A DNA stretch of 23,947 bases. It comes from a virus. Of the stretch, positions 1 to 8,088 are shown one piece after another. The notes under the pieces are model-generated. The model was not told the DNA's origin. It searched no databases and saw only the letters and a list, made by a program, of their open reading frames with translations. The stretch spans positions 1-23,947 of the IMG/VR virus record IMGVR_UViG_3300007540_000105; one strand, 5' to 3'. Positions within the stretch are counted from its first letter, which is position 1, and the number at the start of each line of letters is the position of its first letter. The position numbers were made by a program, and so were the translations under genes.

Positions 1-1
1 A

Positions 2-1330
2 ACTGCTGGTTATGGATGGGGTACGGGTACTTGGAGCAGGGATGCTTGGGGGTTAGGCTCCAGCAGTCCAATATATTTCCCCCAGCGAGATTGGTGGCTT
101 GATAATTCCGACAACGGCTTGGTGGCGGCTCCACGGGGTGGGGCCATATATTATTGGGCGCGGGGGGCTTTAACAGACCCCGGAACATCATTGGGCACCA
201 AGGCGGTTTCTTTGTCTTCGCTAGCTACCGCGGCAGGCTTCAGTGCTAGCGCGGTCCCCGCTAAGGTTACCCAAATACTGGTATCGCAGAACGACAAGCA
301 CCTACTAGCCTTCGGCGCGGTGCCCTTCGGTTCGACTGATACGGCAGATTTTGACCCGCTGCTTATCCGGTGGGCCGACCAAGACACGCCAGAAGACTGG
401 ACGCCTTCGGTTACGAACACCGCTGGTGATTTGAGGGTTTCCCGTGGCTCTATGATAGTGCGCGCTCTACCCACACGGCAGGAAATCTTGGTGTGGACTG
501 ACAGCACCCTCTACGGCCTCCAGTTCTTGGGCACCACAGATGTTTTTGGGCTACAAGAATATGCTAGCAACATAACCATAATGTCCCCCCGTGCTTGCAT
601 AACTGCGGGTAGTGTCGTGTATTGGATGGGTAATCGGAAATTTTACACGTACACCGGCCAAGTGCAGACATTGGAAAGTTCAGTATCGGACTACGTGTTT
701 GACGATTTCAATTTTGGGCAGCAAGAGCAAGTTATCTGCGGAACCAATGAAGCGTGGGATGAAATTTGGTGGCATTATCCTAGCGGGTCTTCCAGTTGGA
801 ATGACCGGTATGTGGTCTATAATTATGTAGAACAGGTCTGGTACTACGGCACTATGGGTAGGACCGCTTGGCTTGATACGGCTGTGCGAGGAAATATCCT
901 TTCCGCGACAAGTGATTGGGATGGGACCACTGTAAGTAATAGTAAGATATACAACCAAGAAGACGGTCTTGATGCTGACGGCGCGGCAATGAACAGCTAT
1001 ATACAGTCGAACGACTTCGACCTTGCTGACGGCGAGGATTTCATGCTGACCAAACGGATTATTCCTGACTTACGGTTCGACGGTTCCACCGCTGCTACTC
1101 CCACGGTGGATTTGGAGATACGCCCACGGCGCTCTCCGGGTAGTTCGTACCAGAATGACCCCGCTGATACACAGGATGTTATAGAAGCCTCTGCTGATAT
1201 ATACACAGAACAGGTGTTCATCCGCGCTCGTGCACGGCAGATGGCACTGAAAGTAGCATCAAACACACTCGGTGTGCAGTGGAGCCTCGGTGCGCCACGA
1301 CTAGATGCACGGTTATCGGGTAGGCGGTAA
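2..1330 (+). CDS. Tail nozzle/hub or head-tail stopper-like structural protein (5' partial)
   Basis: The frame is open from base 2, so the gene runs off the left edge and at least 442 residues are visible. The TTG at 119 is an internal codon, not a credible start. The visible start is rich in Gly, Trp and Tyr (YGWGTGTW, then YFPQRDWWLD). Next come beta-strand-like repeats with motifs such as WTPSVTNTAGDLRVSRGS, ILVWTDSTLYGLQF, VVYWMGNRKFYTYTG and RYVVYNYVEQVWYYG, then a C-terminal block with TKRIIPDLRFDG. This pattern matches the beta-propeller-like tail nozzle/stopper proteins of podoviruses (P22 gp10-like stabilisation or T7 gp12-like proteins) as I recall them, which would place it at the portal-distal end of the tail. 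Its stop overlaps the next start (TAATG), so the two are translationally coupled. Function is inferred from pattern and gene order; the exact family is not settled. Confidence 0.72.
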   Translation, partial: TAGYGWGTGTWSRDAWGLGSSSPIYFPQRDWWLDNSDNGLVAAPRGGAIYYWARGALTDPGTSLGTKAVSLSSLATAAGFSASAVPAKVTQILVSQNDKHLLAFGAVPFGSTDTADFDPLLIRWADQDTPEDWTPSVTNTAGDLRVSRGSMIVRALPTRQEILVWTDSTLYGLQFLGTTDVFGLQEYASNITIMSPRACITAGSVVYWMGNRKFYTYTGQVQTLESSVSDYVFDDFNFGQQEQVICGTNEAWDEIWWHYPSGSSSWNDRYVVYNYVEQVWYYGTMGRTAWLDTAVRGNILSATSDWDGTTVSNSKIYNQEDGLDADGAAMNSYIQSNDFDLADGEDFMLTKRIIPDLRFDGSTAATPTVDLEIRPRRSPGSSYQNDPADTQDVIEASADIYTEQVFIRARARQMALKVASNTLGVQWSLGAPRLDARLSGRR

Positions 1331-1785
1331 TGGCACTAGTAGGCTTTAAAGCTCCTCCATTACCGCTGGCCCCAGCGGACTATAACAAAGCACAACAGGA
1401 CCAGCTTATCCGTGCGCTACAGCTATATTTTAACCGCCTTGATAGCCTGACACCACAAGCAGCGAACTCCTACACGGCGGATGCGTTTTATGGTGGTTCT
1501 TTTATTGCTACTTCTGAAACTTTTACCGCTAGCGGTGCGGTGGCTGTGGGTATTAGTTATGTATTGGGCGACGCTACAGCGGGCGCTGTGACTATTACCC
1601 TACCCTTAGTAGCTCAATCAGTTGGTCGCGCTATTACAATTAAGAAGACTGACAGCACAGGAAATACAATTACTATAGATGGTAATGGGTCTGAAACAAT
1701 AGACGGAGCCACTACTGTAGCGATCAGCACACAATATGGAGTAGTGTCTGTATATTGTGACGGTGTAGTATGGTGGGTTGTTTGA
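1330..1785 (+). CDS. Small tail/fibre-type structural protein
   Basis: This 151-residue protein has two parts. Residues 15-40 form a helical segment (ADYNKAQQDQLIRALQLYFN) of the kind seen at the N-terminus of small podovirus head-tail or fibre-base proteins. Residues 60-151 form a beta-rich module with GAVTITLPLVAQSVGRAIT, IKKTDSTGNTITIDGNGSE and TIDGATTVAISTQYG. That module recurs in many phage tail-fibre and spike proteins as a strand-rich C-terminal domain ending in an aromatic (here VVWWVV). The ATG shares its A with the stop of the preceding nozzle-like gene. A 70-base gap follows. A role in adhesion or tail decoration is inferred; nothing in the sequence identifies a receptor or enzymatic activity. 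Confidence 0.62.
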   Translation: MALVGFKAPPLPLAPADYNKAQQDQLIRALQLYFNRLDSLTPQAANSYTADAFYGGSFIATSETFTASGAVAVGISYVLGDATAGAVTITLPLVAQSVGRAITIKKTDSTGNTITIDGNGSETIDGATTVAISTQYGVVSVYCDGVVWWVV

Positions 1786-1855
1786 TAAAGTGAGTTGTTC
1801 CCTTGGCGGCGTTTTCATACTATAAGCGTAGCCACAAGATAGATAGGAATCATAC

Positions 1856-3625
1856 GTGAACGAACAATCCTCCCCATATCACGGCATGGCGCAGCAGATT
1901 CAGTCACGGGGCCGTGGCGAAGATTCCATGCTGATCCACATGACCCCCAACGAGATTAACAGTCTTCAAGGGTTGGCCATGGCGCATGGAGGCTCACTCA
2001 CGATTAACCCTGATACGGGTCTTCCAGAGGCTGGGTTCTTGTCTAGTATTCTCCCTATGGTAGCAGGTGGATTGCTTGCAGCCACGGGAGTCGGTGCGCC
2101 TCTTGCTGCTGCTATGGTAGGTGGAGGCACTGGGATACTTACTGGTGATCTTAACAAAGGCCTTATGGCTGGCCTCGGTGCCTTCGGTGGCGCGGGTCTA
2201 GCTAGTGGTCTTGGCGCAGGTAGCACCCTCCTAGGAGGCAATGCTGGGGGTATTCTTGGCAGTAACTCTGGTATGTTTGGGGCAAATATGGGCGCGGGCG
2301 CAGCCACTACGGGCGCAGCCACTACGGGCGCAGCCACAGGAGCAGCCGCAGGCGCAGTTCCGGGCGCAGCCGCAGCCCCAATCAACCCGCTAACAGGGGC
2401 ACCACAGATTATGGGTGGTGCAGCAGATGCTGCGCTAACCGCTCCAATGTCCGGTGCGAACGTGACGGGACAACTCGCCGCTATGCAGGGCGGGGCTATG
2501 CCGGGGGCAGGAGGATTTATACCCCCAGTTAATCCAATGACAGGTGCCGCACAGGGTATGGCTACGGCTATGCCTTCAGCGCCCTCTGCTGCTAGCCTAG
2601 CGCCACAAATGACTGCGGGCGCGAACGCCGGTATGGCTAATGTGTCTGCGCCCCAAGGGGGATTCCTCAGTAAATTTGGTGACGCCACGCGTATTGCAGA
2701 CAGTGGTATGCTGAAGAACGCTGGGCCTATTATGGGTGGTTTGGGTGTCCTAGGAGGCGTTAGTGGCGCTTTGGAACAGGATTATAAATCTCCTGAGAAG
2801 GAAAACAAATATCCTTACGAGGGTCCTTATCTCCCGAAGGATCGTGGTTATACAGAGCGTAATCCAATGGCCACTTCGTCCGAACAAATGTGGTTCCAAA
2901 ACCCTAACGCTGGTTACTATGGCTCCCAGAACCCCCCCGAGGGGTACGCTGGTGGTGGCGAAGTAGACCACGGGTTCTCTCAAGTATCAATGGCGTCCCC
3001 CATTGGCGGCGCTGGAGGGTATGGAGGATATGGCGGCTTCGGGGGTATGGACGTTACGAGTGGGGGCGGGGGGCTTGCAGCGATGATACAGCAGGCCATG
3101 CAAAAGCAGGGGGGCGGCCCGACAGGCCCAACCCCTTCGCCACAGGCGCAAGCGCAACCGCAGATGCCTCCGCAGGGGCAGCAGAACCCGTTCAGCTTTA
3201 ATAACGTCCCGAACCCAAACAACCTTCAGGCACCTGACTGGCATAAACAAGCCATGCAGGGTGGTGGGCAGCAGCCAGTGGGCCTACAGGACGACTCCTT
3301 TGTAGTTGATGCACGCACGGTATCCGAATTGGGCAACGGTAGTAGTGGTGCAGGGCAGGAGTTCCTATCTCGTTACGGCGGTATGCCCGTTAGGGGCCGC
3401 GGCGATGGGGTCAGCGATGACGTACCCGCGAGCATTAACGGTAACGCACCAGCCAGAGTGGCCCGTGATGAAGTAATCTTCTCCCCTAACTCCGTTAGGA
3501 TGATGGGTGGGGGCAACGTGGAAAAAGGTGCGAACAAACTGTACGCCCTGATGGATAAAGCGCAGAAGTCCCGCCAGAAAGCCAAGCGCGGCCACGATAG
3601 CAAACTGACCCAGAGGGCGATGTAA
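1856..3625 (+). CDS. Gly/Ala-rich virion protein with duplicated C-terminal motif
   Basis: This 589-residue protein starts at a GTG preceded by AGGAA (1845-1849) at good spacing. Residues 21-40 (GEDSMLIHMTPNEINSLQGL) and 41-60 match a conserved N-terminal block that I recall from uncultured marine phage structural proteins. Residues 61-100 are hydrophobic and Gly/Ala-rich, followed by a long low-complexity Ala/Gly/Thr/Pro region (to about residue 265), a GGGEV motif near residue 367, and a Pro/Gln-rich stretch. The C-terminus carries two related 25-30 residue segments, at about 479-507 and 538-567, each with the pattern D..(F/V)....V...(L/M)G.G....G...L. It sits between tail and ejection-type genes and ends in a TAATG overlap with the next gene. 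A virion or ejection role is inferred from position and composition; no enzymatic motif is visible. Confidence 0.65.
   Translation: MNEQSSPYHGMAQQIQSRGRGEDSMLIHMTPNEINSLQGLAMAHGGSLTINPDTGLPEAGFLSSILPMVAGGLLAATGVGAPLAAAMVGGGTGILTGDLNKGLMAGLGAFGGAGLASGLGAGSTLLGGNAGGILGSNSGMFGANMGAGAATTGAATTGAATGAAAGAVPGAAAAPINPLTGAPQIMGGAADAALTAPMSGANVTGQLAAMQGGAMPGAGGFIPPVNPMTGAAQGMATAMPSAPSAASLAPQMTAGANAGMANVSAPQGGFLSKFGDATRIADSGMLKNAGPIMGGLGVLGGVSGALEQDYKSPEKENKYPYEGPYLPKDRGYTERNPMATSSEQMWFQNPNAGYYGSQNPPEGYAGGGEVDHGFSQVSMASPIGGAGGYGGYGGFGGMDVTSGGGGLAAMIQQAMQKQGGGPTGPTPSPQAQAQPQMPPQGQQNPFSFNNVPNPNNLQAPDWHKQAMQGGGQQPVGLQDDSFVVDARTVSELGNGSSGAGQEFLSRYGGMPVRGRGDGVSDDVPASINGNAPARVARDEVIFSPNSVRMMGGGNVEKGANKLYALMDKAQKSRQKAKRGHDSKLTQRAM
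2296..2337 (+). repeat. 15-base tandem repeat in Ala/Gly/Thr-rich coding region
   Basis: The 15-base unit GGGCGCAGCCACTAC occurs at 2296-2310 and 2311-2325, followed by a partial third copy (first 12 bases) at 2326-2337. It encodes repeated Gly-Ala-Ala-Thr-Thr in frame. The length is a multiple of three, so copy-number change would not shift the frame. Confidence 0.9.
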
Positions 3626-4092
3626 TGTTGGTAGAGAAAATACCCATGCAGGCGTCCATGGTCCCTAACGAACTAGCAAGGGAACTATGGCCTGATATCG
3701 AGGAATATATAGAGAAGGGCGCTGCCTACTCCGGTGGCCGGTACGAGCCAGAAGATATTCTCGCTCTCGTGGAAACCCTTGGTTATAAACTCTGGATCGC
3801 TTTTGATGGTACTGGTATTAAAGGAGCCGTAGTTACGGGGTTTGTACAATACCCACGCCTGAAGGCTCTGGATATGATGTTTATTGGTGGCGAAGACGGG
3901 CCGGAATGGAAACTACCAATGCTGAACCTACTTAAAAAGTGGGGGGCAGACAACGGCTGCGTGAAGTTAGAAGCTATGGGCCGCGAAGGCTGGGAGCGTA
4001 TGTTCAAGGACGAGGGGGCCAAGCGGCGTTGGCTGGCTTTTGAAATTGATATCGCTCCTGCTGAAGTAGCCAAAGAGAAGGTGGATGTATAA
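3625..4092 (+). CDS. GNAT-like phage protein of unknown role
   Basis: This 155-residue protein is coupled to its neighbours on both sides by TAATG overlaps. Residues 20-60 read like a helical lead-in and first strands (LWPDIEEYIEKGAAYSGGRY, then LGYKLWIAF). Residues 65-90 include GAVVTGFVQYPRLKALDMMF, and residues 103-130 contain KKWGADNGCVKLEAMGREGW. The WA..NGC..(L/I)EA.GR.GW..M....G pattern is what I recall from short phage proteins with a GNAT (N-acetyltransferase) fold. The acetyl-CoA-binding R/Q-x-x-G-x-G/A loop is not obvious, so catalytic activity is doubtful. T7 gp13, from the same genomic position next to ejection-protein genes, is a small protein that has been compared with GNAT folds. 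A similar assembly role here is only an analogy. Confidence 0.58.
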   Translation: MLVEKIPMQASMVPNELARELWPDIEEYIEKGAAYSGGRYEPEDILALVETLGYKLWIAFDGTGIKGAVVTGFVQYPRLKALDMMFIGGEDGPEWKLPMLNLLKKWGADNGCVKLEAMGREGWERMFKDEGAKRRWLAFEIDIAPAEVAKEKVDV

Positions 4093-6401
4093 TGGGCGGA
4101 TCTAAAGCTCCAACAGAGCAACAAGTCACTACTACCACCAGCAATCTGCCGGAGTACGCGGAACCCTATTTCATGAATATGATGGGGGCGGCGCAGGCGA
4201 ACCTTAACCAGCCTTATCAGCCCTATACCGCTGAACGACAGGCGGATTTCAACCCCTACCAGTTGCAGAGCCAGCAGAATGTAATGGGTATGCAGCAGCC
4301 GGGGCAGATGGCTGATGCTTCCAACCTAGCCACTACGGCGGGCTTAGGCGCTCTAGGTGCGGGTCAGTATAACCCATACCAATTCTCTTCCCAGCAAATT
4401 GGCCAGCCCAATCTTAACCAATACCAGATGGGGAGTGTGGGAGGTGTAAACTACCAGAACGCTAGCGCACCGCAGACGGGCGCGGCGCAGACAGGGTATC
4501 AAGCGAATTTGCAGAATATGCAGATGGGCTTGCCCGGAATGGTGAACCCGTCCACGCAGCAGGGTGGCTCTATGCAGGCTGCACAGTCTGGCTATTCACC
4601 TAACCTGCAAAATATCATGATGGGCAATGTGGGCGATGTAAGCGCACAGCAATATGGCTCCCCCCAGATGCAGGGCGGGCAGACTAGCTTTAACCCCAAC
4701 CTGCAACAATACCAGATGGACCAAGCGCAGCAGGTGTCCGGGTTTGGTGTGGACCCTAATGCTACCCCGCAGATGCAGGGTGCGCAGTCTAACTACAACC
4801 CCATGTTGCAGCAGTTCCAGATGCAGCAGCCAGAAATGTTTGGCCAGCAGCAAGCCGACCAGTATATGTCGCCATATATCCAGAATGTGGTGGATACGAC
4901 CAAACGGGAAGCCATAACTGACGCCAAGAAGGGCCAACTTGTAGACGACCTAGGCGCAGCGCGGCAGGGCACCTACGGTGGTTCGCGGCAGCTTCTTGCG
5001 GGGATGGAGCGCGAGCGTGGCCTGAACCAGAACCTGAGTGATATTCAGTATAAAGGCCTCCAAGGGGCGTATGAGAACGCGCAGCAGCAGTTCGAGCGTG
5101 ACCGTGGCGCTGGAATGTCCGCGGACCAGACCAACCTACAGGCACGCCTCGGGGTGCAGGAACTGGGTACGCAGACTGGTATGCAACAATCGCTGGCGAA
5201 TATGAGTTCGCAGCAGCAAGCAAACGTCCAGAACCAAGCGGCGCAGCTACAGAACCAAGGACTTAATGCTGACCAAGCTATGCGCGCTGCACTTGCAAAC
5301 CAACAGGCTGGCTTACAGGTGGGACAGTCTAACTTACAGGCGGCTCTAGGCACGCAAGAACTGGGTGCTAATGTTGGTATGCAGACCGCGTTTGCTAACC
5401 TTGACGCGGGGCAGCAGACTGCGGTGCAGAACCTTGCCGCCAGCCTACAGACGCAGGGGCTTAATGCAGACCAAGCGATGCGCGCTGCACTCGCTAACCA
5501 AGGTGTTGATCTATCAATAGCACAAGGTAATCAGCAGTCGGGCTTGCAGACGCAAGGTTTGCAGACCTCTACTGATATGCAGATGGCGCTGTCTAACATG
5601 GACAGCCAACAGCAGGCGAACGTGCAGAACCTTGCGGCCAACTTGCAGACGCAGGGGCTGAACGCAGACCAAGCGATGCGGGCGGCTCTCTCCAACCAGC
5701 AGGCGCAGTTGTCTACTGGACAGGCGAATTTGGATGCTGGGCTACAAACCCAAGGGCTACAGACGCAGGCAGATATGCAAACTGCGTTTGCCAACCTCGA
5801 CTCCCAATCACAGGCTAATGTGCAGAACCTACAGGCACAGCTACAGACACAGGGCATGAACGCTGAACAGGCGATGCGGGCGGCGCTCTCCAACCAGCAG
5901 ATGCAGTATAATGTCGGCCAGACCAACCTTGGCGCGGCTATGGACACGCAGCAGCTTGGGGCTACCCTTGGCTTGCAGGGGGCGCAGGCTAACCAGCAGG
6001 CAAACCTCGACGCGCAGCGTATGTACGAGCAGTCCCGCCAGTTTGGTGGGGGTCTTGCTATGCAGGGGTATCAGACTGCATTAGACAGCGCCAATAGCCT
6101 AGGCCAGCTTGGCCAAACACAGCAGCAATTAGACCTCCAACGTTACGCCGCGCAACAAGGTGTGGGCGACCAATACCAGCAGGCGCAGCAGACGCAGTTG
6201 GACCAGCAATATGCTGACTTCCTGCGCCAGAGGGATTATAGCAACGAGCAGCTAGGGTATTACAACAACCTGCTCCGCGGCCTCCCTATGACGATGGGGT
6301 CTACGGCAACTACTTACGCTGCACCTACTTCCTTAGCCAGTCAGGTCGGTGGTTTGGGGCTTGGTGGGTTGAGCATGTATAATATGTATCAAGGGGGCTA
6401 A
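4092..6401 (+). CDS. Gln-rich repeat protein, probable internal/ejection virion protein
   Basis: This 769-residue protein has four parts. Residues about 103-250 hold five imperfect ~32-residue repeats centred on (Y/F)..NLQ...M. Residues 257-341 are a conserved core with QYMSPYIQNVVDTTKREA, GTYGGSRQLLAGMERERGL and IQYKGLQGAYENAQQQFERD, a block I associate with marine podovirus internal proteins. Residues 342-638 are 27 consecutive 11-residue repeats. The C-terminus has a helix-rich segment with ADFLRQRDYSNEQLGYYNN and ends in a Gly/Leu/Met-rich tail. It contains no Cys and is very rich in Gln, Ala and Asn. It overlaps the upstream gene by TAATG and is one base from the transglycosylase gene downstream, which supports a shared role in DNA ejection. 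That role is inferred; the repeat architecture is directly visible. Confidence 0.68.
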   Translation: MGGSKAPTEQQVTTTTSNLPEYAEPYFMNMMGAAQANLNQPYQPYTAERQADFNPYQLQSQQNVMGMQQPGQMADASNLATTAGLGALGAGQYNPYQFSSQQIGQPNLNQYQMGSVGGVNYQNASAPQTGAAQTGYQANLQNMQMGLPGMVNPSTQQGGSMQAAQSGYSPNLQNIMMGNVGDVSAQQYGSPQMQGGQTSFNPNLQQYQMDQAQQVSGFGVDPNATPQMQGAQSNYNPMLQQFQMQQPEMFGQQQADQYMSPYIQNVVDTTKREAITDAKKGQLVDDLGAARQGTYGGSRQLLAGMERERGLNQNLSDIQYKGLQGAYENAQQQFERDRGAGMSADQTNLQARLGVQELGTQTGMQQSLANMSSQQQANVQNQAAQLQNQGLNADQAMRAALANQQAGLQVGQSNLQAALGTQELGANVGMQTAFANLDAGQQTAVQNLAASLQTQGLNADQAMRAALANQGVDLSIAQGNQQSGLQTQGLQTSTDMQMALSNMDSQQQANVQNLAANLQTQGLNADQAMRAALSNQQAQLSTGQANLDAGLQTQGLQTQADMQTAFANLDSQSQANVQNLQAQLQTQGMNAEQAMRAALSNQQMQYNVGQTNLGAAMDTQQLGATLGLQGAQANQQANLDAQRMYEQSRQFGGGLAMQGYQTALDSANSLGQLGQTQQQLDLQRYAAQQGVGDQYQQAQQTQLDQQYADFLRQRDYSNEQLGYYNNLLRGLPMTMGSTATTYAAPTSLASQVGGLGLGGLSMYNMYQGG
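4404..4850 (+). repeat. Five imperfect ~32-residue coding repeats
   Basis: Related segments begin at about residues 105 (QPNLNQYQMG), 135 (GYQANLQNMQMG), 167 (GYSPNLQNIMMG), 199 (SFNPNLQQYQM) and 234 (NYNPMLQQFQM) of the Gln-rich protein. Spacings are 30, 32, 32 and 35 residues. Each is followed by a Gly/Pro/Gln-rich linker. The repeats are diverged at the DNA level. Confidence 0.75.
5115..6005 (+). repeat. 27 tandem 11-residue repeats nested in a 66-residue super-repeat
   Basis: From residue 342 to 638 the protein divides without a gap into 27 units of 11 residues. Position 1 is usually Leu or Met, position 7 is Asn in 22 of 27 units, and positions 10-11 are usually small. Example units are MRAALANQQAG, LQVGQSNLQAA and MQTAFANLDAG. 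The segment QTQGLNADQAMRAAL or a close variant begins at bases 5250, 5448, 5646 and 5844, exactly 198 bases (66 residues) apart each time. Confidence 0.92.
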
Positions 6402-6402
6402 T

Positions 6403-8088
6403 ATGGTAGACCAAACAACTTCCTTTGACATGATGCAGCCAGAGACAATCGCCAAGGAATACGGCGGTAGCAAGCAGAAGATAGCCCTAGCGATGCAGCA
6501 AGGGCTTGTTGACCCCACAGCGGGCACGCTGGCGGGGATGTTTATTGACCGTATGCGGTCTGGAGATATGCTAGGACAAGGCGCACCGCCTACTGTAGCG
6601 CAGCAGGTGTTCGCACCGCCGCAGCAGCAGCAGGGTGGGCCTCCGCAACCGGGAGGGCCGGGGGCTATGCCTCCTCAACAAGGCATGGGTGGTCCTCCCG
6701 CGGGTATGGGCGGTCCTCCTCCTGAAGGTGCGGTTGTCGCTCCACCTATGCAGGGGTTGACGGACTTGCCTGTACCCGATCAGATGTTTGATGAAGGGCA
6801 GCCTTCTATGGCTGGCGGTGGGCTGGTTGCGTTTGCTGGCGGCGGTGAGGTAGGCTACGACGCCTTCTACAACGCTATCGTGGGCCAAGAGTCTGGTGGC
6901 CGCTATGGTATAGCTAACGCAGAAGGTTCAGGCGCGATGGGGCTGGGGCAGCAAATGCCAGATACAGTAAAAGCAATCGCCAAACGACTTGGGATGCCTT
7001 ACGATCCGGGCAGGATGGCGGGAGACGACCCTGCATCCAGAGCATATCAGGATAAAATAACCGATTCCGCCGTCAAAGAAGCGTGGGATTATGGCGAGGG
7101 CGACCCCGAACTGGCTGCGAAATATTACTTCGCAGGGCCAGACCAGAGCGGCTGGAAAGGCAAGACCGCGAAGTACGCGAAGGACATAAGCAAACGGCTC
7201 GGACGGCCAGATGAAAAACCCCTTAGCGTTGACCAAGCAGCGACGGGGCTAGGTAGCCTCGAACCCGGAATAGCCAGCGAGTACGTTGACGAATACAGGC
7301 AGATGGTGCCCAGAGATTACACCAGCAGGGATGAACTTATGGCGGCGTTGGCCGCGGAGCGGTCCCCTGAGTCCAAGAAGGCACAGAAGGATCAGGATAT
7401 GTGGTCCATGCTGGCGCAAGTTGGCTTCGGCACGGCTGCGGGCAAGTCTGGTAATTTCCTTACCGATCTTGGCCAAGCGGCTAATGCTGCGCTCCCCGCT
7501 GCGCAAGAAGCCACAGCAGCGCGTAAAGCCTCCGATATGGACACCCTGCGCGCACAGGTTGACCTTGAGGCCAGTGGCAATATGGACCGCGAAAGAGACG
7601 CAGGGATGGGCGTTGACCTGTACAAAACTTCTGTCGATAATCTACTACGCAAAGCGATTGCGGACCAAGAAGAGCAACTTAAACGCGAGGGTATGTTGCA
7701 GGAAGAAATACTTGCGGGGCGTCAGGAACGCGGAGCTACTCTGCGTGCAAGAATCGCGTCAGAGGCTTCCAAACCACAGGTCCAGCGGGCTATGGAAATC
7801 CACTACAACGCTATGCGGAACCGCCAGCGCGGGAATTATAAAACGTATGAAAACCGTGGGGCTGCACCTTTTGGCCTGTTCAAAAAGGACGGTAGGCCAA
7901 AAGCAGATACAGAACTACGAGCCATGGCGCTACAGGCGGCTATAGATCAAGAGACGCAAGCTGAAATTACTGCATATGCAGCTAGACCTAGCCAGCAGGC
8001 GGGTGTTGGTATAGGCGGGTATCTAAACCCTGCCGGTGGGGGTGGTGGTAGCCCACCCTCCCTGTCTTCTTTTGATAAGGGTGACTGA
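6403..8088 (+). CDS. Internal virion protein with lytic transglycosylase (SLT) domain
   Basis: This 561-residue protein starts one base after the previous stop. Residues 1-60 are a helical lead (KEYGGSKQKIALAMQQGLVD). Residues 62-125 are Pro/Gln/Gly-rich linker, and GGGLVAFAGGGEV occupies about 138-150. Residues 151-250 form an SLT-type lytic transglycosylase domain: YNAIVGQESGGRYG carries the expected catalytic Glu163, and GAMGLGQQMPDTVKAIAKRL matches the GxxGLxQ(L/M)MP signature. The domain would cleave peptidoglycan by forming 1,6-anhydro ends and open the cell wall during DNA entry. The rest is helical, with MWSMLAQVGFGTAAGKSGNF and a conserved-looking EATAARKASD segment, ending in a Gly-rich tail. 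In T7 the equivalent domain is part of gp16; here it is on a separate, smaller protein next to the giant one. It overlaps the next gene (TGATG). Confidence 0.82.
   Translation: MVDQTTSFDMMQPETIAKEYGGSKQKIALAMQQGLVDPTAGTLAGMFIDRMRSGDMLGQGAPPTVAQQVFAPPQQQQGGPPQPGGPGAMPPQQGMGGPPAGMGGPPPEGAVVAPPMQGLTDLPVPDQMFDEGQPSMAGGGLVAFAGGGEVGYDAFYNAIVGQESGGRYGIANAEGSGAMGLGQQMPDTVKAIAKRLGMPYDPGRMAGDDPASRAYQDKITDSAVKEAWDYGEGDPELAAKYYFAGPDQSGWKGKTAKYAKDISKRLGRPDEKPLSVDQAATGLGSLEPGIASEYVDEYRQMVPRDYTSRDELMAALAAERSPESKKAQKDQDMWSMLAQVGFGTAAGKSGNFLTDLGQAANAALPAAQEATAARKASDMDTLRAQVDLEASGNMDRERDAGMGVDLYKTSVDNLLRKAIADQEEQLKREGMLQEEILAGRQERGATLRARIASEASKPQVQRAMEIHYNAMRNRQRGNYKTYENRGAAPFGLFKKDGRPKADTELRAMALQAAIDQETQAEITAYAARPSQQAGVGIGGYLNPAGGGGGSPPSLSSFDKGD

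Noticed and set aside
1803-1826. TTGGCG and TATAAG in the 70-base gap before the Gly/Ala-rich gene, as a possible plus-strand promoter
   Set aside because: The spacer is only 12 bases, too short for sigma70. An alternative -35 (TTGTTC at 1795) gives 20 bases, too long.
1966-2688. Antisense open frame of 240 codons rich in Pro and Ala
   Set aside because: It mirrors the Gly/Ala-rich low-complexity coding strand, where stops are rare by composition.
4092-6401. Repeats of the Gln-rich gene as a CRISPR array or non-coding satellite
   Set aside because: The 198-base periodicity is in frame, diverged at synonymous sites and lies in one continuous coding sequence without constant repeats and variable spacers.
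7286-7945. 219-codon plus-strand frame inside the transglycosylase gene
   Set aside because: It lies in another frame of a well-supported gene, has atypical residue use and no recognisable domain.
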